Part shown: positions 9,833-18,637 of the stretch, one piece after another
How positions within the stretch are numbered: the first letter of the stretch is position 1
Layout of the letters: each line of letters starts with the position of its first letter
DNA from: CAVQWT01 sp963810815
Lineage (GTDB): Bacteria > Pseudomonadota > Gammaproteobacteria > Burkholderiales > Casimicrobiaceae
Reading direction: 5' to 3'
Assembly: GCA_963810815.1 (NCBI GenBank)
Contig: CAWEPB010000007.1
Location: 124,001 to 188,000, forward strand
DNA length: 64,000 nt
Program-made: the position numbers and the translations under genes
The notes under the pieces: model-generated
What the model was told of the DNA's origin: nothing
Database searches by the model: none
Seen by the model: only the letters and a program-made list of their open reading frames with translations

Positions 9833-12793
9833 ATGAAACTCGACGATCCCAGGACCCTGCATTCGGCCGCGCGCGCCGCCATGCCCCCGCAATCGATCTC
9901 CGAGGAGGTCCTGCTCGAGAAATACGCCAAGGGGACCGAGCAGAGCATCGACGCCGTGCGCCGACGCGTCGCGCGCGCGCTGGCGGCGGTCGAGGCGCCC
10001 GCGCAGCGCGAACGATGGGAGCGGGCGTTCCTGCAGGCCCAGCAGGACGGCTTCATCCTTGGCGGGCGAATCAACTCCGCCGCCGGCACGGACCTCAAGG
10101 CCACGCTGATCAATTGCTTCGTCCAGCCGGTCGGCGACAGCATCTCCGGCGACGAGAACGGCGTCGGCATCTATGTGGCGCTCAACGAAGCCGCCGAGAC
10201 GATGCGCCGGGGCGGCGGCGTGGGCTACGATTTCTCGCACATCCGGCCGCAGGGTGCGCACGTCCGCGGCACGGACAGCCGCGCCAGCGGACCGCTTTCG
10301 TACATGCGGGTGTTCGACCAGAGCTGCTCGACGGTGGAGTCCGCGGGCTCGCGCCGCGGCGCGCAGATGGGCATCCTGCGCTGCGATCATCCCGACATCG
10401 AGGCGTTCATCCACGCCAAGGACGACGGCAGGCTGACCAACTTCAACCTTTCGGTGGCCGTGACCGACGCCTTCGTCGCGGCGGTGCGCGACAACGCGCC
10501 GTGGCAGCTCGTGCACAAGGCGCCGCCGGCGCCCGACCTGATCGCGGCGGGGGCGCACCAGCGTGAGGACGACCTGTGGGTCTATCGCACCGTGCGCGCC
10601 GGCGCGCTGTGGGACCAGATGATGCGGTCGACGTACGACCATGCCGAGCCCGGCGTCGTGTTCATCGACGCGATGAACCGCGACAACAACCTCTCGTACT
10701 GCGAGACGATCGAAGCCTGCAATCCCTGCGGCGAGCAGCCGCTCCCGTCCTATGGCTGCTGCGACCTGGGCAGCGTCGATCTCACCCGCTTCGTGGACGA
10801 GCCGTTCGAATCCGGGGCGCGCTTCGATTTCCGCGCCTTCCGGGCCACGGTGGCCGTCGGCGTGCGGATGCTAGACAACGTGCTCGACGTGACCGCGTGG
10901 CCGCTGCCGCAGCAGCGGAAGGAGGCCATGGACAAGCGCCGCATCGGGCTGGGCTTCACCGGGCTCGGCGATGCGCTGATCGAGCTGGGGCTGCGCTACG
11001 ACAGCGCGGACGGACGGGCGATGGCCGCCCGCATCGCCGAGGCAATGCGCGACGCCGCCTACACGGCTTCCGTCGAGATCGCCGAGGAAAAAGGCTCGTT
11101 CCCGCTCCTCGACCCCGAGCAGTACCTCGCGGCGCCGCACTTCGCGTCGCGTCTGCCCGAGTCCGTCAAGACGGCGATCCGCACCCGCGGCATCCGCAAC
11201 AGCCACACCCTTTCGATCGCGCCGACGGGGACCATCTCGCTCGCGTTTGCCGACAACGCGTCGAACGGCATCGAGCCCGCGTTCAGCTGGTTCTACCGGC
11301 GCAAGAAGCGCATGCCCGACGACACGATGAAGGAATACCTCGTCGAGGACCATGCGTATCGCCTGTACAAGCACCTGCACGGCATCGACGACACCGTCGG
11401 GCTGCTGCCGTTCGATCCGGCGCGGGAGCTGCCGGCGGGATCGGTGTGGGTCGATCCCGACGGCAAGCGCCGCGCGATGCTGCCACCGGCGTTCGTCAGT
11501 GCGCTGCAGATGAGCGCGCAGGACCACATGCTGATGAACGCGGCGGTACAGCCCTTCGTCGACACCGCGATCAGCAAGACGGTGAACGTTCCTGCCGACT
11601 ACCCGTTCGAGGACTTCAAGAACCTCTACTTCGAGGCGTGGCAGGGCGGGCTCAAGGGCATCGCGACCTATCGCCCCAACAGCATCCTTGGCGCGGTGCT
11701 CGAGGTCGCGTCGCCTGCGGCGCCGGCGGGCGAGCCGCAGGACTTCGACACGGCCGACCCGGACCGTCGCATCCGCCTGGATCGCGCGCAGCAGCCGGCG
11801 CTGGCCAGCCTGCGGTGGCCCGGCCGCCCCGAACTGACCAACGGGAATCCGTGCTGGACGTACGTGGTGCGCCATCCGCTGGGCGACTTCGCGGTCTTCA
11901 TCGGCCACATCGAGGACGGCCAATCCTATCCGTTCGAAGTGTGGATCAACGGCGCGGAGCAACCGCGCGGCCTGGGCGCCATTGCCAAGACGCTGTCGAT
12001 GGACATGCGCACTAACGATCGCGCCTGGCTGGACATGAAGCTTTCCGCCCTGCAGAAGGCGAGCGGCGACGACGGGTTCGAGATGGCGATGCCTCCCGAC
12101 GGGCGTCGGGTTCGCGTCCCGAGTCTCGTGTCGGGGTTCGCCAGGCTGATCCGCTACCGTTGCAACGAGCTCGGCGCCTTCGCCGGCGACGGCGCGGGCA
12201 AGACCCCGGTGGTCGATGCGCTGATGGGGCCGAAGGAGCCCAAGGCCGGTCCGGATGGCACCCTCAGCTGGACCGTGGACGTGATGAACCACGCCACCGG
12301 CGACGACTTCGTGCTGTTCCTGAAGGAGCTGGTGATGCCCGACGGGCAGCGCCGGCCCTACTCGATGTGGCTGTCCGGCGAGTATCCGCGGGTGATGGAC
12401 GGACTGTGCAAGGCGCTCTCGCTCGACATGCGCGTCTACGACCCGGCGTGGATCGGCATGAAGCTCCGCAAGCTGCTGAACTACGGCGAGCCGAATGGAT
12501 CCTTCATGGCGCGCACGCCGGGCTCGATCAAGGCGCAGACCTATCCGTCGACGATCGCCTACCTGGCCCAGTTGATGATCCACCGCTACGCGATGCTGGG
12601 CATCCTCACCGAGCAGGGCTACCCGGTGGAACACGCGGGCATCCTCGCGGTGCCGCCTGCCGAGCAGTCGCACCGCACCGAACTCAGGACGCTGCCGGGC
12701 AAGAAGTGTCCCGAGTGCGGCAACAAGGCGCTGATACGCAAGGACGGCTGCGACTTCTGCACCGCCTGCGGGTATACCGGCGCGTGCGGCTGA
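9833..12793 (+). CDS. nrdJ: Adenosylcobalamin-dependent (class II) ribonucleotide reductase
   Basis: A 986-residue class II reductase that makes deoxynucleotides using a cobalamin radical, with or without oxygen. The radical-enzyme barrel shows LINCFVQP, the redox-active and catalytic cysteine cluster around EACNPCGEQ and SYGCCDLG, and SIAPTGTIS. After the barrel come two similar segments near residues 670-790 and 805-925, both containing Trp-rich strands and a LGAIAKTLSMDMR / MDGLCKALSLDMR-type helix, consistent with duplicated TSCPD domains. A C-terminal zinc-ribbon-like tail has paired cysteines (CPECGN, CTACGYTGACG) and probably supplies the thiol relay. No cobalamin riboswitch is recognisable in the 289 bases upstream. 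Confidence 0.9.
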   Translation: MKLDDPRTLHSAARAAMPPQSISEEVLLEKYAKGTEQSIDAVRRRVARALAAVEAPAQRERWERAFLQAQQDGFILGGRINSAAGTDLKATLINCFVQPVGDSISGDENGVGIYVALNEAAETMRRGGGVGYDFSHIRPQGAHVRGTDSRASGPLSYMRVFDQSCSTVESAGSRRGAQMGILRCDHPDIEAFIHAKDDGRLTNFNLSVAVTDAFVAAVRDNAPWQLVHKAPPAPDLIAAGAHQREDDLWVYRTVRAGALWDQMMRSTYDHAEPGVVFIDAMNRDNNLSYCETIEACNPCGEQPLPSYGCCDLGSVDLTRFVDEPFESGARFDFRAFRATVAVGVRMLDNVLDVTAWPLPQQRKEAMDKRRIGLGFTGLGDALIELGLRYDSADGRAMAARIAEAMRDAAYTASVEIAEEKGSFPLLDPEQYLAAPHFASRLPESVKTAIRTRGIRNSHTLSIAPTGTISLAFADNASNGIEPAFSWFYRRKKRMPDDTMKEYLVEDHAYRLYKHLHGIDDTVGLLPFDPARELPAGSVWVDPDGKRRAMLPPAFVSALQMSAQDHMLMNAAVQPFVDTAISKTVNVPADYPFEDFKNLYFEAWQGGLKGIATYRPNSILGAVLEVASPAAPAGEPQDFDTADPDRRIRLDRAQQPALASLRWPGRPELTNGNPCWTYVVRHPLGDFAVFIGHIEDGQSYPFEVWINGAEQPRGLGAIAKTLSMDMRTNDRAWLDMKLSALQKASGDDGFEMAMPPDGRRVRVPSLVSGFARLIRYRCNELGAFAGDGAGKTPVVDALMGPKEPKAGPDGTLSWTVDVMNHATGDDFVLFLKELVMPDGQRRPYSMWLSGEYPRVMDGLCKALSLDMRVYDPAWIGMKLRKLLNYGEPNGSFMARTPGSIKAQTYPSTIAYLAQLMIHRYAMLGILTEQGYPVEHAGILAVPPAEQSHRTELRTLPGKKCPECGNKALIRKDGCDFCTACGYTGACG

Positions 12794-12872
12794 GTTCCTC
12801 CCACGGCAGCCGGTCGCTGTTCGCAGGAGCGGGCGACGGGTCCGTGGCGGCGGCGCCCCAATACGGCGCCGG

Positions 12873-12913
12873 TTGATCCGGGTCAAGCCCGGGACGGGGA
12901 TTTCCGCTAGCAT
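12873..12913 (+). promoter_or_regulatory. Possible FNR-type site with class II promoter spacing
   Basis: TTGATCCGGGTCAA at 12873-12886 is a 14-bp FNR/ANR-like palindrome (TTGAT-N4-GTCAA, one mismatch from the ideal). A -10-like TAGCAT at 12908-12913 would put a start site near 12920, about 41 bases from the centre of the palindrome, which is the classical class II activator position. It lies between nrdJ and the Mla-type operon and points towards the latter. This is an inference from spacing and motif only. Confidence 0.35.
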
Positions 12914-13030
12914 CGGCTCGAAGAGGGCGCGGGCAGTGCCGTCGGCACTGGGTGCCCGCCGAACGCGACAAGTTGTCCGCCTTGGCGGGACACGGCGACT
13001 GCCGGGGTCGCGCCGAAATGGAGGGGGTAC

Positions 13031-13058
13031 TTCGTCCGACGCCTGCGCGTCGGACGAA
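13031..13058. other. Perfect 12-bp hairpin in the Mla operon leader
   Basis: TTCGTCCGACGC at 13031-13042 and its exact complement at 13047-13058 flank a CTGC loop. There is no following T-run, so it is not an ordinary intrinsic terminator for nrdJ. It ends 30 bases before the first Mla gene and would lie in that gene's leader. A shorter 6-bp hairpin (AGTGCC at 12935-12940 with GGCACT at 12944-12949) precedes it. The rest of the 295-base gap from 12794 to 13088 shows no coding sequence that I recognise. Confidence 0.5.
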
Positions 13059-13088
13059 CTTCGGATGCCGCGTCATCCGCAGCGCTCC

Positions 13089-14246
13089 ATGACGGGACAA
13101 TGCGCGATGACTTCCGACAACGCTGCGCAACTGACCATCGGTGCGGTGCCTGCACGCGATGCGGCGGCGATCGACGTGCGTTGCGCGGGCGCGTGGACCG
13201 TACACGGAATCGCGGAACTCGACCGGCATTTCGACACCCTGTCGTGGCCGGAAAAGGGCGACGTGGTGGTCGACGGTTCGGCGCTGTCGTCACTCGACAC
13301 GTCCGGGGCGTGGATGCTCCATCGGACCATGCGCACGCTGGAGCAGCATGGGTGCACCGTTCGCGTCCAGGGCTTGCGTCCGGAATTCGGCTCGCTGCTC
13401 GCGCTGATCGCTTCCCGGGAGATCGCGACCGGGATTCCGGCCGTGGCGACGCCAGGCTGGCTCGAACGGTTGGGCGGGCACGCGTGGGCCGGCCTGCGCG
13501 GGGCAGCGGGCTATTTCGCCTTCGTCGGCGAGACCTTCGTCGCGCTGCTGCACTCAATCGCGCATCCCAAGCGCTTCCGCTGGCGGGTGATTCTCCACAA
13601 CATGCAGAGCGCCGGCATCGACGCGCTTCCCATCACCGGATTTCTCTCGTTCCTGCTGGGACTCGTGATCGCCTACCAGGGTGCGGACCAGTTGCAGCGT
13701 TTCGGCGCCAACATCTTCGTCGTCGACCTGGTCGCCCTGGCGATGCTGCGGGAACTGTCGCCCCTGCTGACGGCCATCATCGTTGCCGGCAGGTCCGGGT
13801 CCGCCTACACGGCGCAGATCGGCACGATGAAAGTCACCGAGGAGATCGACGCGCTGCGGACGATCGGCGTGGGCGCGCAGGAACAGCTGGTGCTGCCCAA
13901 GATGGTGGCGCTGGTCATCGTGCTGCCGCTGCTTACGGTCTATACGGACATCACGGGGGTTCTCGGCGGAATGGTCATGGCCCGCGCCAAGCTCGACATC
14001 ACCTTTCCGGTATTCCTCGATCGCCTCGACGAGGCAATCGCCATCTCGTCGTATTGGACGGGCATCGCCAAGGCGCCGGTATTCGCCATGATCATCGCCC
14101 TCGTCGGATGCTACCGCGGGTTTCACGTCACCGGGAGCGCCGAGAGCGTGGGCGAGCAGACCACCATGAGCGTCGTGCAGGCGATCTTCCTCGTGATCGC
14201 GATGGACGCCCTGTTCTCCATCGTCTTTATCTGGCTCGATCTGTGA
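13089..14246 (+). CDS. STAS domain-MlaE permease fusion, lipid ABC transporter
   Basis: A 385-residue protein. Residues about 10-110 form a STAS domain (DGSALSSLDTSGAW is the typical anti-sigma-antagonist-like strand and serine region), and residues about 150-385 form an MlaE/YrbE permease with helices around ITGFLSFLLGLVIAY, ELSPLLTAIIVAGRSG and the closing VIAMDALFSIVF. In E. coli the STAS protein MlaB is a separate subunit that binds the ATPase MlaF; here it is fused to the permease. The operon moves phospholipid or a related lipid between membranes. The start may be ATG 13089 or ATG 13107, and neither has a clear ribosome site. The stop overlaps the next gene (TGATG). Confidence 0.85.
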   Translation: MTGQCAMTSDNAAQLTIGAVPARDAAAIDVRCAGAWTVHGIAELDRHFDTLSWPEKGDVVVDGSALSSLDTSGAWMLHRTMRTLEQHGCTVRVQGLRPEFGSLLALIASREIATGIPAVATPGWLERLGGHAWAGLRGAAGYFAFVGETFVALLHSIAHPKRFRWRVILHNMQSAGIDALPITGFLSFLLGLVIAYQGADQLQRFGANIFVVDLVALAMLRELSPLLTAIIVAGRSGSAYTAQIGTMKVTEEIDALRTIGVGAQEQLVLPKMVALVIVLPLLTVYTDITGVLGGMVMARAKLDITFPVFLDRLDEAIAISSYWTGIAKAPVFAMIIALVGCYRGFHVTGSAESVGEQTTMSVVQAIFLVIAMDALFSIVFIWLDL

Positions 14247-15049
14247 TGAGCGCGACCGGGCACACGCCGGGGATCGGTCCTCCTGTCATCGAGGTCCGTG
14301 ACCTCAATACCCGTTTCGGCGCCGCCATCGTCCACGAGAACGTCAATCTGTCGGTCCAGCCAGGCGAGATCTTCGCGCTCATCGGAGGCAGTGGCACGGG
14401 CAAGTCCACGCTGCTGCGCGAAATCATCCTGCTGCAACTCCCCGTCTCGGGGTCCATCCGAGTTTTCGGCCAGGAGGTCGTCGGGCTGTCCGACGACGCG
14501 GCGTTGCCATTGCGTCGCCGCTGGGGCGTCATGTTCGAGCGAGGGGCGCTCTTCGGCTCGCTCACGGTGGCGGAAAACGTCGGGATGGTGCTGCACGAGC
14601 ATACGAAGCTCGGCGAGCGGGCCATACGCGAGATCGCCGCCGTCAAGATCGCGCTCACCGGCCTGCCACCCGACGCCGGTCCCAAGTACCCGAGCGAATT
14701 GAGCGGCGGCATGCGCAAGCGCGCCTCGCTCGCCCGCGCGCTCGCGCTCGATCCGGAACTGCTGTTCCTCGACGAGCCGACGGCGGGGCTCGATCCGTTG
14801 AGCGCGACGGGTATCGACGAACTCGTGCGCAGCCTGCGCGACGGGCTCGGCCTCACGATCATGATGGTCACGCACGATCTCGATCTGCTGTGGCGGGCGG
14901 CGGACCGGGTCGCGGTGCTGGGAAGGAACCACATCGTCGGGGTGGGCACCATGACCGAGCTCTCGCGGTCCGACGACCCGCTCCTGAGACAATACTTCTA
15001 CGGACCGCGCGGCCGGGCCGCGCGCGAACAGGCATGGAAGAACGAGTGA
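14246..15049 (+). CDS. Mla-type ABC transporter ATP-binding protein
   Basis: A 267-residue MlaF-like ATPase. Walker A GGSGTGKS lies at 47-54, the signature is SGGMRKRASLARA, and Walker B LLFLDEPTAGLDP is intact. The MRKR signature variant is characteristic of the MlaF/Mkl class of lipid and mce transporters. Its ATG overlaps the stop of the STAS-permease and its own end overlaps the start of the MCE protein, so translation is coupled. The N-terminal 15 residues are proline- and glycine-rich. Confidence 0.88.
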   Translation: MSATGHTPGIGPPVIEVRDLNTRFGAAIVHENVNLSVQPGEIFALIGGSGTGKSTLLREIILLQLPVSGSIRVFGQEVVGLSDDAALPLRRRWGVMFERGALFGSLTVAENVGMVLHEHTKLGERAIREIAAVKIALTGLPPDAGPKYPSELSGGMRKRASLARALALDPELLFLDEPTAGLDPLSATGIDELVRSLRDGLGLTIMMVTHDLDLLWRAADRVAVLGRNHIVGVGTMTELSRSDDPLLRQYFYGPRGRAAREQAWKNE

Positions 15050-15960
15050 ACCTCGTCGCAGTCGGCGTGTTCGTCGTCGTCCTGATGGTGACGGCGATCG
15101 CCAGCGTTCTTTACCTTAGCGGCGGCATGTACTCGCGCAAGAGCTACGACACCTACCTGACCTTCATGACCGAGTCGGTGTCGGGACTCAATCTCAACGC
15201 CCCGGTGCGCTACCGCGGGGTCGAGGTGGGCCGCGTGCGCGCAATTGCGCTCGCGCCGGACAATGTCGAGCTGGTGCAGGTCACGCTCCAGATCGAGCGG
15301 GGGACGCCGGTCAAGGAAGACACCGTGGCGATGCTCGAAACGCAGGGCCTGACCGGCATTTCCTACGTCGATCTGACGGCAGGACGTCGGGACTCGGCGC
15401 CGTTGCAGGCCAGGCCGGGCGAGGAGTTTCCCGTGATCCGGTCGGGCGCCTCGCTCATCAGCCGCCTGGAGACGTCGGTCCCCGTTCTTCTCGCCGGGCT
15501 CGCCCGCGCCAGCGACAACCTGAACGCCGTGCTGGACGAGGACAACCAGCGAGCGCTGAAAAGGACGCTTGCCGATCTCGAGCTGCTGTCGCGGACGCTG
15601 GCGACGCGCTCGGCGGCGATCGACGCCGGCCTGGCCGATGCCGCCCGCACCGCCAGGAACACCGCGCGACTCACCGAGCAGCTGCCGCAGCTCGTCCAGC
15701 GCGTGGAGCGCAGCGCGGACGCCTTCGACCGGATGACGGGCCAGCTGGGCGCCGCCGGAGCGAGTGCCACCGGCACGATCGACGGCACCCGCGTCGATCT
15801 GCAGCGGTTCACCGGCGAGACGCTGCCGGAGCTGCGCGAGCTGGTCGGCGAGCTGCGCGAATTGACCGCCACCATGCAGCGCGCGGCCGACAAGGTGGAA
15901 CGCAGCCCCAGCACGCTGCTCTTCAGCCAGCCGCCGTCCAGGCGGGGACCCGGCGAGTAG
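15034..15960 (+). CDS. MCE-domain (MlaD-like) periplasmic lipid-binding protein
   Basis: A 308-residue protein with one N-terminal membrane helix (about residues 5-28), one MCE domain (about 38-115, with the strand APVRYRGVEVGRV and the GTPVKEDT segment), and a long C-terminal helical part rich in Leu and Glu (160-290) that should form a coiled bundle. Single-MCE proteins assemble into hexameric rings that carry lipid across the periplasm from the MlaEF core. The extended helical region resembles PqiB/YebT-like tunnels or actinobacterial Mce proteins more than the short E. coli MlaD. The ATG at 15034 overlaps the 3' end of the ATPase gene. Confidence 0.85.
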   Translation: MEERVNLVAVGVFVVVLMVTAIASVLYLSGGMYSRKSYDTYLTFMTESVSGLNLNAPVRYRGVEVGRVRAIALAPDNVELVQVTLQIERGTPVKEDTVAMLETQGLTGISYVDLTAGRRDSAPLQARPGEEFPVIRSGASLISRLETSVPVLLAGLARASDNLNAVLDEDNQRALKRTLADLELLSRTLATRSAAIDAGLADAARTARNTARLTEQLPQLVQRVERSADAFDRMTGQLGAAGASATGTIDGTRVDLQRFTGETLPELRELVGELRELTATMQRAADKVERSPSTLLFSQPPSRRGPGE

Positions 15961-16017
15961 ACCACCCACCGACGGCGGCGCCATCGAACGGCGAGCGGAC
16001 CAACCAGCGAGCGCGCA

Positions 16018-16674
16018 ATGAACACAACGACGAACCGGTGCGGCACCCACGGTAGATGGCAAACGCTCGTCCTGCTGGTCCTGCTCGGCGGATGCACCGG
16101 GCTGGCGCCGAAGCCGCTCCCGGATCCCAACCTGCACGTGCTGGCCCCGGGGCCGGTCGCCAGGGCTGCGCCCGGTCCGCGGGACCTCGTGCTGGAGGTG
16201 GGGGTGCCACGTGCCGCGCCCGGATTCGATACGCCCCGGATGGTGTACGTGCAGAAGGCGTACGAGCTCGACTACTTTGCCGACAACCGATGGGCGGACG
16301 CGCCGGCGCGGATGCTCGGCCCGCTGCTCACCCGGGCGCTGGAGCAGTCGGGAGGCTTCCGGACGGTCGTGCAGGCGCCGACGGTCGTTCCGTCGGATGT
16401 CCGAATCAATGCCGAGCTGATCCGGTTGCAGCAGAATTTCACCGTGCGGCCGAGCCGCGCGGAGCTTGCGCTGCGCGTCCAGCTGGTCGACGTCCGCGCC
16501 AGGCGCGTGCTCGCGACGAGATTGTTCGAGGACACCGAGAACGCCCCGAGCGAGGATCCCTACGGCGGTGTCGCGGCCGCCAATGCAGCCCTCGAGCGCG
16601 TCCTCGTGCGGGTCGTGGAGTTCTGCCTCGTCGAGACGGCCAGTCGACCCCCGAATGCGGGTTCTGCGCCATGA
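16018..16674 (+). CDS. ABC-type transport auxiliary lipoprotein (PqiC-like)
   Basis: A 218-residue lipoprotein with lipobox LLGGC and lipidated Cys26. The body has strands and helices of the ABC_trans_aux family, including PRMVYVQKAYELDYFADNRWADAPA and a late NAALERVLVRVVEF helix. Family members (PqiC and the lipoproteins of MCE operons) sit in the outer membrane and receive the MCE tunnel. It follows the MCE gene by 57 bases and completes a permease-ATPase-MCE-lipoprotein operon. No MlaC-type soluble carrier is present. Three cysteines occur besides Cys26, and nothing suggests that they matter. Confidence 0.75.
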   Translation: MNTTTNRCGTHGRWQTLVLLVLLGGCTGLAPKPLPDPNLHVLAPGPVARAAPGPRDLVLEVGVPRAAPGFDTPRMVYVQKAYELDYFADNRWADAPARMLGPLLTRALEQSGGFRTVVQAPTVVPSDVRINAELIRLQQNFTVRPSRAELALRVQLVDVRARRVLATRLFEDTENAPSEDPYGGVAAANAALERVLVRVVEFCLVETASRPPNAGSAP

Positions 16675-16716
16675 GCGGCTCCGCGCCGGCGGCGCAACGG
16701 TCCCGGCCCGGCGCCG

Positions 16717-17889
16717 TCACTTCCCCGCGAGAACGCTTTCGCGCGACCACAGCCGGGCCACCGCTGCCAGCGCGATGAGCGTCAGCGCGGCTGGCACCAG
16801 GTACGACAGCGCCAGCTCGGCCGAGCCGATCGTCTCGCCGCGCAGCGCCCGCGACAGCAGCGAATACTGGCCCGAGATCGGCACCAGCGTCAGCCACGGC
16901 GGCTCCTTGCGCTGCAGGAAGAGCTGCAGCATCGGCAGGATCGACACCACGAACAGCAGCAGCGACAGGTTCGACTGCGCCTCCTTGAACGTCCGCGCGC
17001 GCGCGCCGACCCACAGCAGCACCGCCGGCGCCAGCGTCATCAGCGGCACCAGGATCGCGACGAAGCGCGCGAACTCGCGCTCGCCGAACAGGAACGGGAT
17101 GCCCACGGCGGGCAGCGGCGCGAAGCGCAGCGTCATGTAGAAGCCGGCGAGCGTCAGCACCACCACCAGCGCGTTCTGCGCGACCACCGCGAGCCACTTG
17201 CCCGACGCCAGCTCCAGCGGGGTCGCCGGCGTCATCAGCAGCGGCTCCAGCGACTGCCGCTCGCGCTCGCCGGCGGTCGCGTCCAGCGCCGCGGCCATGC
17301 CGCCGATCACCGACGCGAACAGGCCGTAGTACGCGACGAGGAACAGCACCAGCGCACCCGAGCTCTGCGGCGTCGCGACGTTGACCACTTCGACCTCGAG
17401 CGGCGCGGCGACATCCGGTGCGACCCCGCGCAGCAGCAGGCGGCCGCGGCCCCACTCGCGGTTGAACGCGCGCAGCAGCGATTCGGTCTGGTCGATCGCG
17501 GCGCGGGCGCGATCGCGCGAGCGGTCGTAGGTGAGGTGGACCCTGGCCGGCGAGCCCTTCTCGACCGCGTCGCCGAAGCCCGGGCCGATCTCCAGCACGA
17601 CGTCGAGATCGCCCTTCCGCACCTTCGCGTCGTAGTCGTTCGGGGCATCGACCAGCTTGACCTGCTGGCGCTCGAGAAAGGCGATCAGCGCCGGCGCGTG
17701 CTCCCGCCCGACCACCGGCAGCGTGAGGTCGCGGGCCTTGTCGGCCTGGCTGGCCACGAGGTTGAAGATCAGCAGCAGGAAGATGGGACCGGCGGCGATC
17801 GCCGTCAGCAGCGTGACCAGCATCGTCCGTCGGTCGCGGGCGAGATCGACGATCTCCTTCCGCGCGACGGCGGTGACCCGGGCCAGCAC
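16717..17889 (-). CDS. ABC transporter permease, NatB / ABC-2 type
   Basis: A 390-residue ABC-2 permease. There is an N-terminal helix after the KEIVDLARDRRT segment (residues about 20-45), a large extracytoplasmic domain, and then five or six helices between residues 180 and 385, including SGALVLFLVAYYGLF and the ERERQSLEPLLMTP loop typical of NatB and other sodium- or drug-exporting ABC-2 permeases. It lies 4 bases after the matching ATPase. GTG at 17889 avoids overlap with that gene. A TTG at 17904 next to GGGAGAAGG is an alternative start that would overlap it by about 10 bases. The transported species is unknown. Confidence 0.8.
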   Translation of the reverse strand: MLARVTAVARKEIVDLARDRRTMLVTLLTAIAAGPIFLLLIFNLVASQADKARDLTLPVVGREHAPALIAFLERQQVKLVDAPNDYDAKVRKGDLDVVLEIGPGFGDAVEKGSPARVHLTYDRSRDRARAAIDQTESLLRAFNREWGRGRLLLRGVAPDVAAPLEVEVVNVATPQSSGALVLFLVAYYGLFASVIGGMAAALDATAGERERQSLEPLLMTPATPLELASGKWLAVVAQNALVVVLTLAGFYMTLRFAPLPAVGIPFLFGEREFARFVAILVPLMTLAPAVLLWVGARARTFKEAQSNLSLLLFVVSILPMLQLFLQRKEPPWLTLVPISGQYSLLSRALRGETIGSAELALSYLVPAALTLIALAAVARLWSRESVLAGK

Positions 17890-17893
17890 CGTT

Positions 17894-18637
17894 CTAGGCA
17901 GCAAGGCCTTCTCCCGAGCCGAGCAGCGCGACGAAGGCGTCCTCGAGCGTCGCGGCACCCGCCCGCGCGACGAGTTCCTCCGCGGTGCCCTCGGCGACGA
18001 TGCGGCCCGCGCCCAGGATCACGATGCGGTCGCAGAGCGCGGTGACCTCCTGCATCACGTGCGAGCTGAACAGCAGGCACTTCCCTTCGCCGCGCAGGGT
18101 GCGCAGGAACTCGCGCAGCGCGCGCACGCTCATGATGTCGAGGCCGTTGGTCGGCTCGTCGAGCAGGATGGTGTGCGGATCGTGGACCAGCGCGCGGGCG
18201 ATCGCCGTCTTCATCTTCTCGCCCTGCGAGAACCCCTGCGCGCGGCGGTCGGCGATGGCGCGGATGCCCAGCGTGTCGATCAGCCCGTCGACCCGCGCAT
18301 CGAGCGCGGCGCCGCCCAGGCCGTGCAGCACGCCGTAGTAGCGGATGTTCTCGCGCGCGGTCAGCCGCGGGTAGAGCCCGCGAGCGTCGGACAGCACCCC
18401 GATCGACCGCCGGACGGCCGCACGCCCGCGTACGACGTCGGCGCCGTCGACGTTTGCCTGCCCCGCGTCGGGGACGACCAGCGTCGCCAGCATCCGCAGC
18501 ACCGTCGTCTTGCCGGCGCCGTTGGGTCCGAGCAGGCCGGTGATCGCGCCGTCGGGCGCGGCGAAGGTGACGCCGTCGACCGCCTTCACCTCGCGCTTGC
18601 GGCCGAAGTGCTTGACCAGCCCGTCGACGGCGATCAT
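17894..18637 (-). CDS. ABC transporter ATP-binding protein, NatA type
   Basis: A 247-residue ATPase with Walker A GPNGAGKT at 37-44, signature FSQGEKMK, Walker B ILLDEPTNGLD and H-loop SSHVMQE. This is the NatA subtype paired with NatB-like permeases. The ATG at 18635-18637 is the family's usual start. In the sequence as given, the same frame runs upstream without a stop into an exported hydrolase, which would place a cytoplasmic ATPase behind a lipoprotein signal and is mechanistically implausible. In the neighbouring frame a TGA overlaps this ATG, as expected for an ordinary ATGA operon junction. Confidence 0.85.
   Translation of the reverse strand: MIAVDGLVKHFGRKREVKAVDGVTFAAPDGAITGLLGPNGAGKTTVLRMLATLVVPDAGQANVDGADVVRGRAAVRRSIGVLSDARGLYPRLTARENIRYYGVLHGLGGAALDARVDGLIDTLGIRAIADRRAQGFSQGEKMKTAIARALVHDPHTILLDEPTNGLDIMSVRALREFLRTLRGEGKCLLFSSHVMQEVTALCDRIVILGAGRIVAEGTAEELVARAGAATLEDAFVALLGSGEGLAA

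Noticed and set aside
13003..13017. 15-base match (CGGGGTCGCGCCGAA) between the Mla leader and the 113-bp repeat
   Set aside because: It is too short to be convincing in a genome this GC-rich, and no longer similarity surrounds it.
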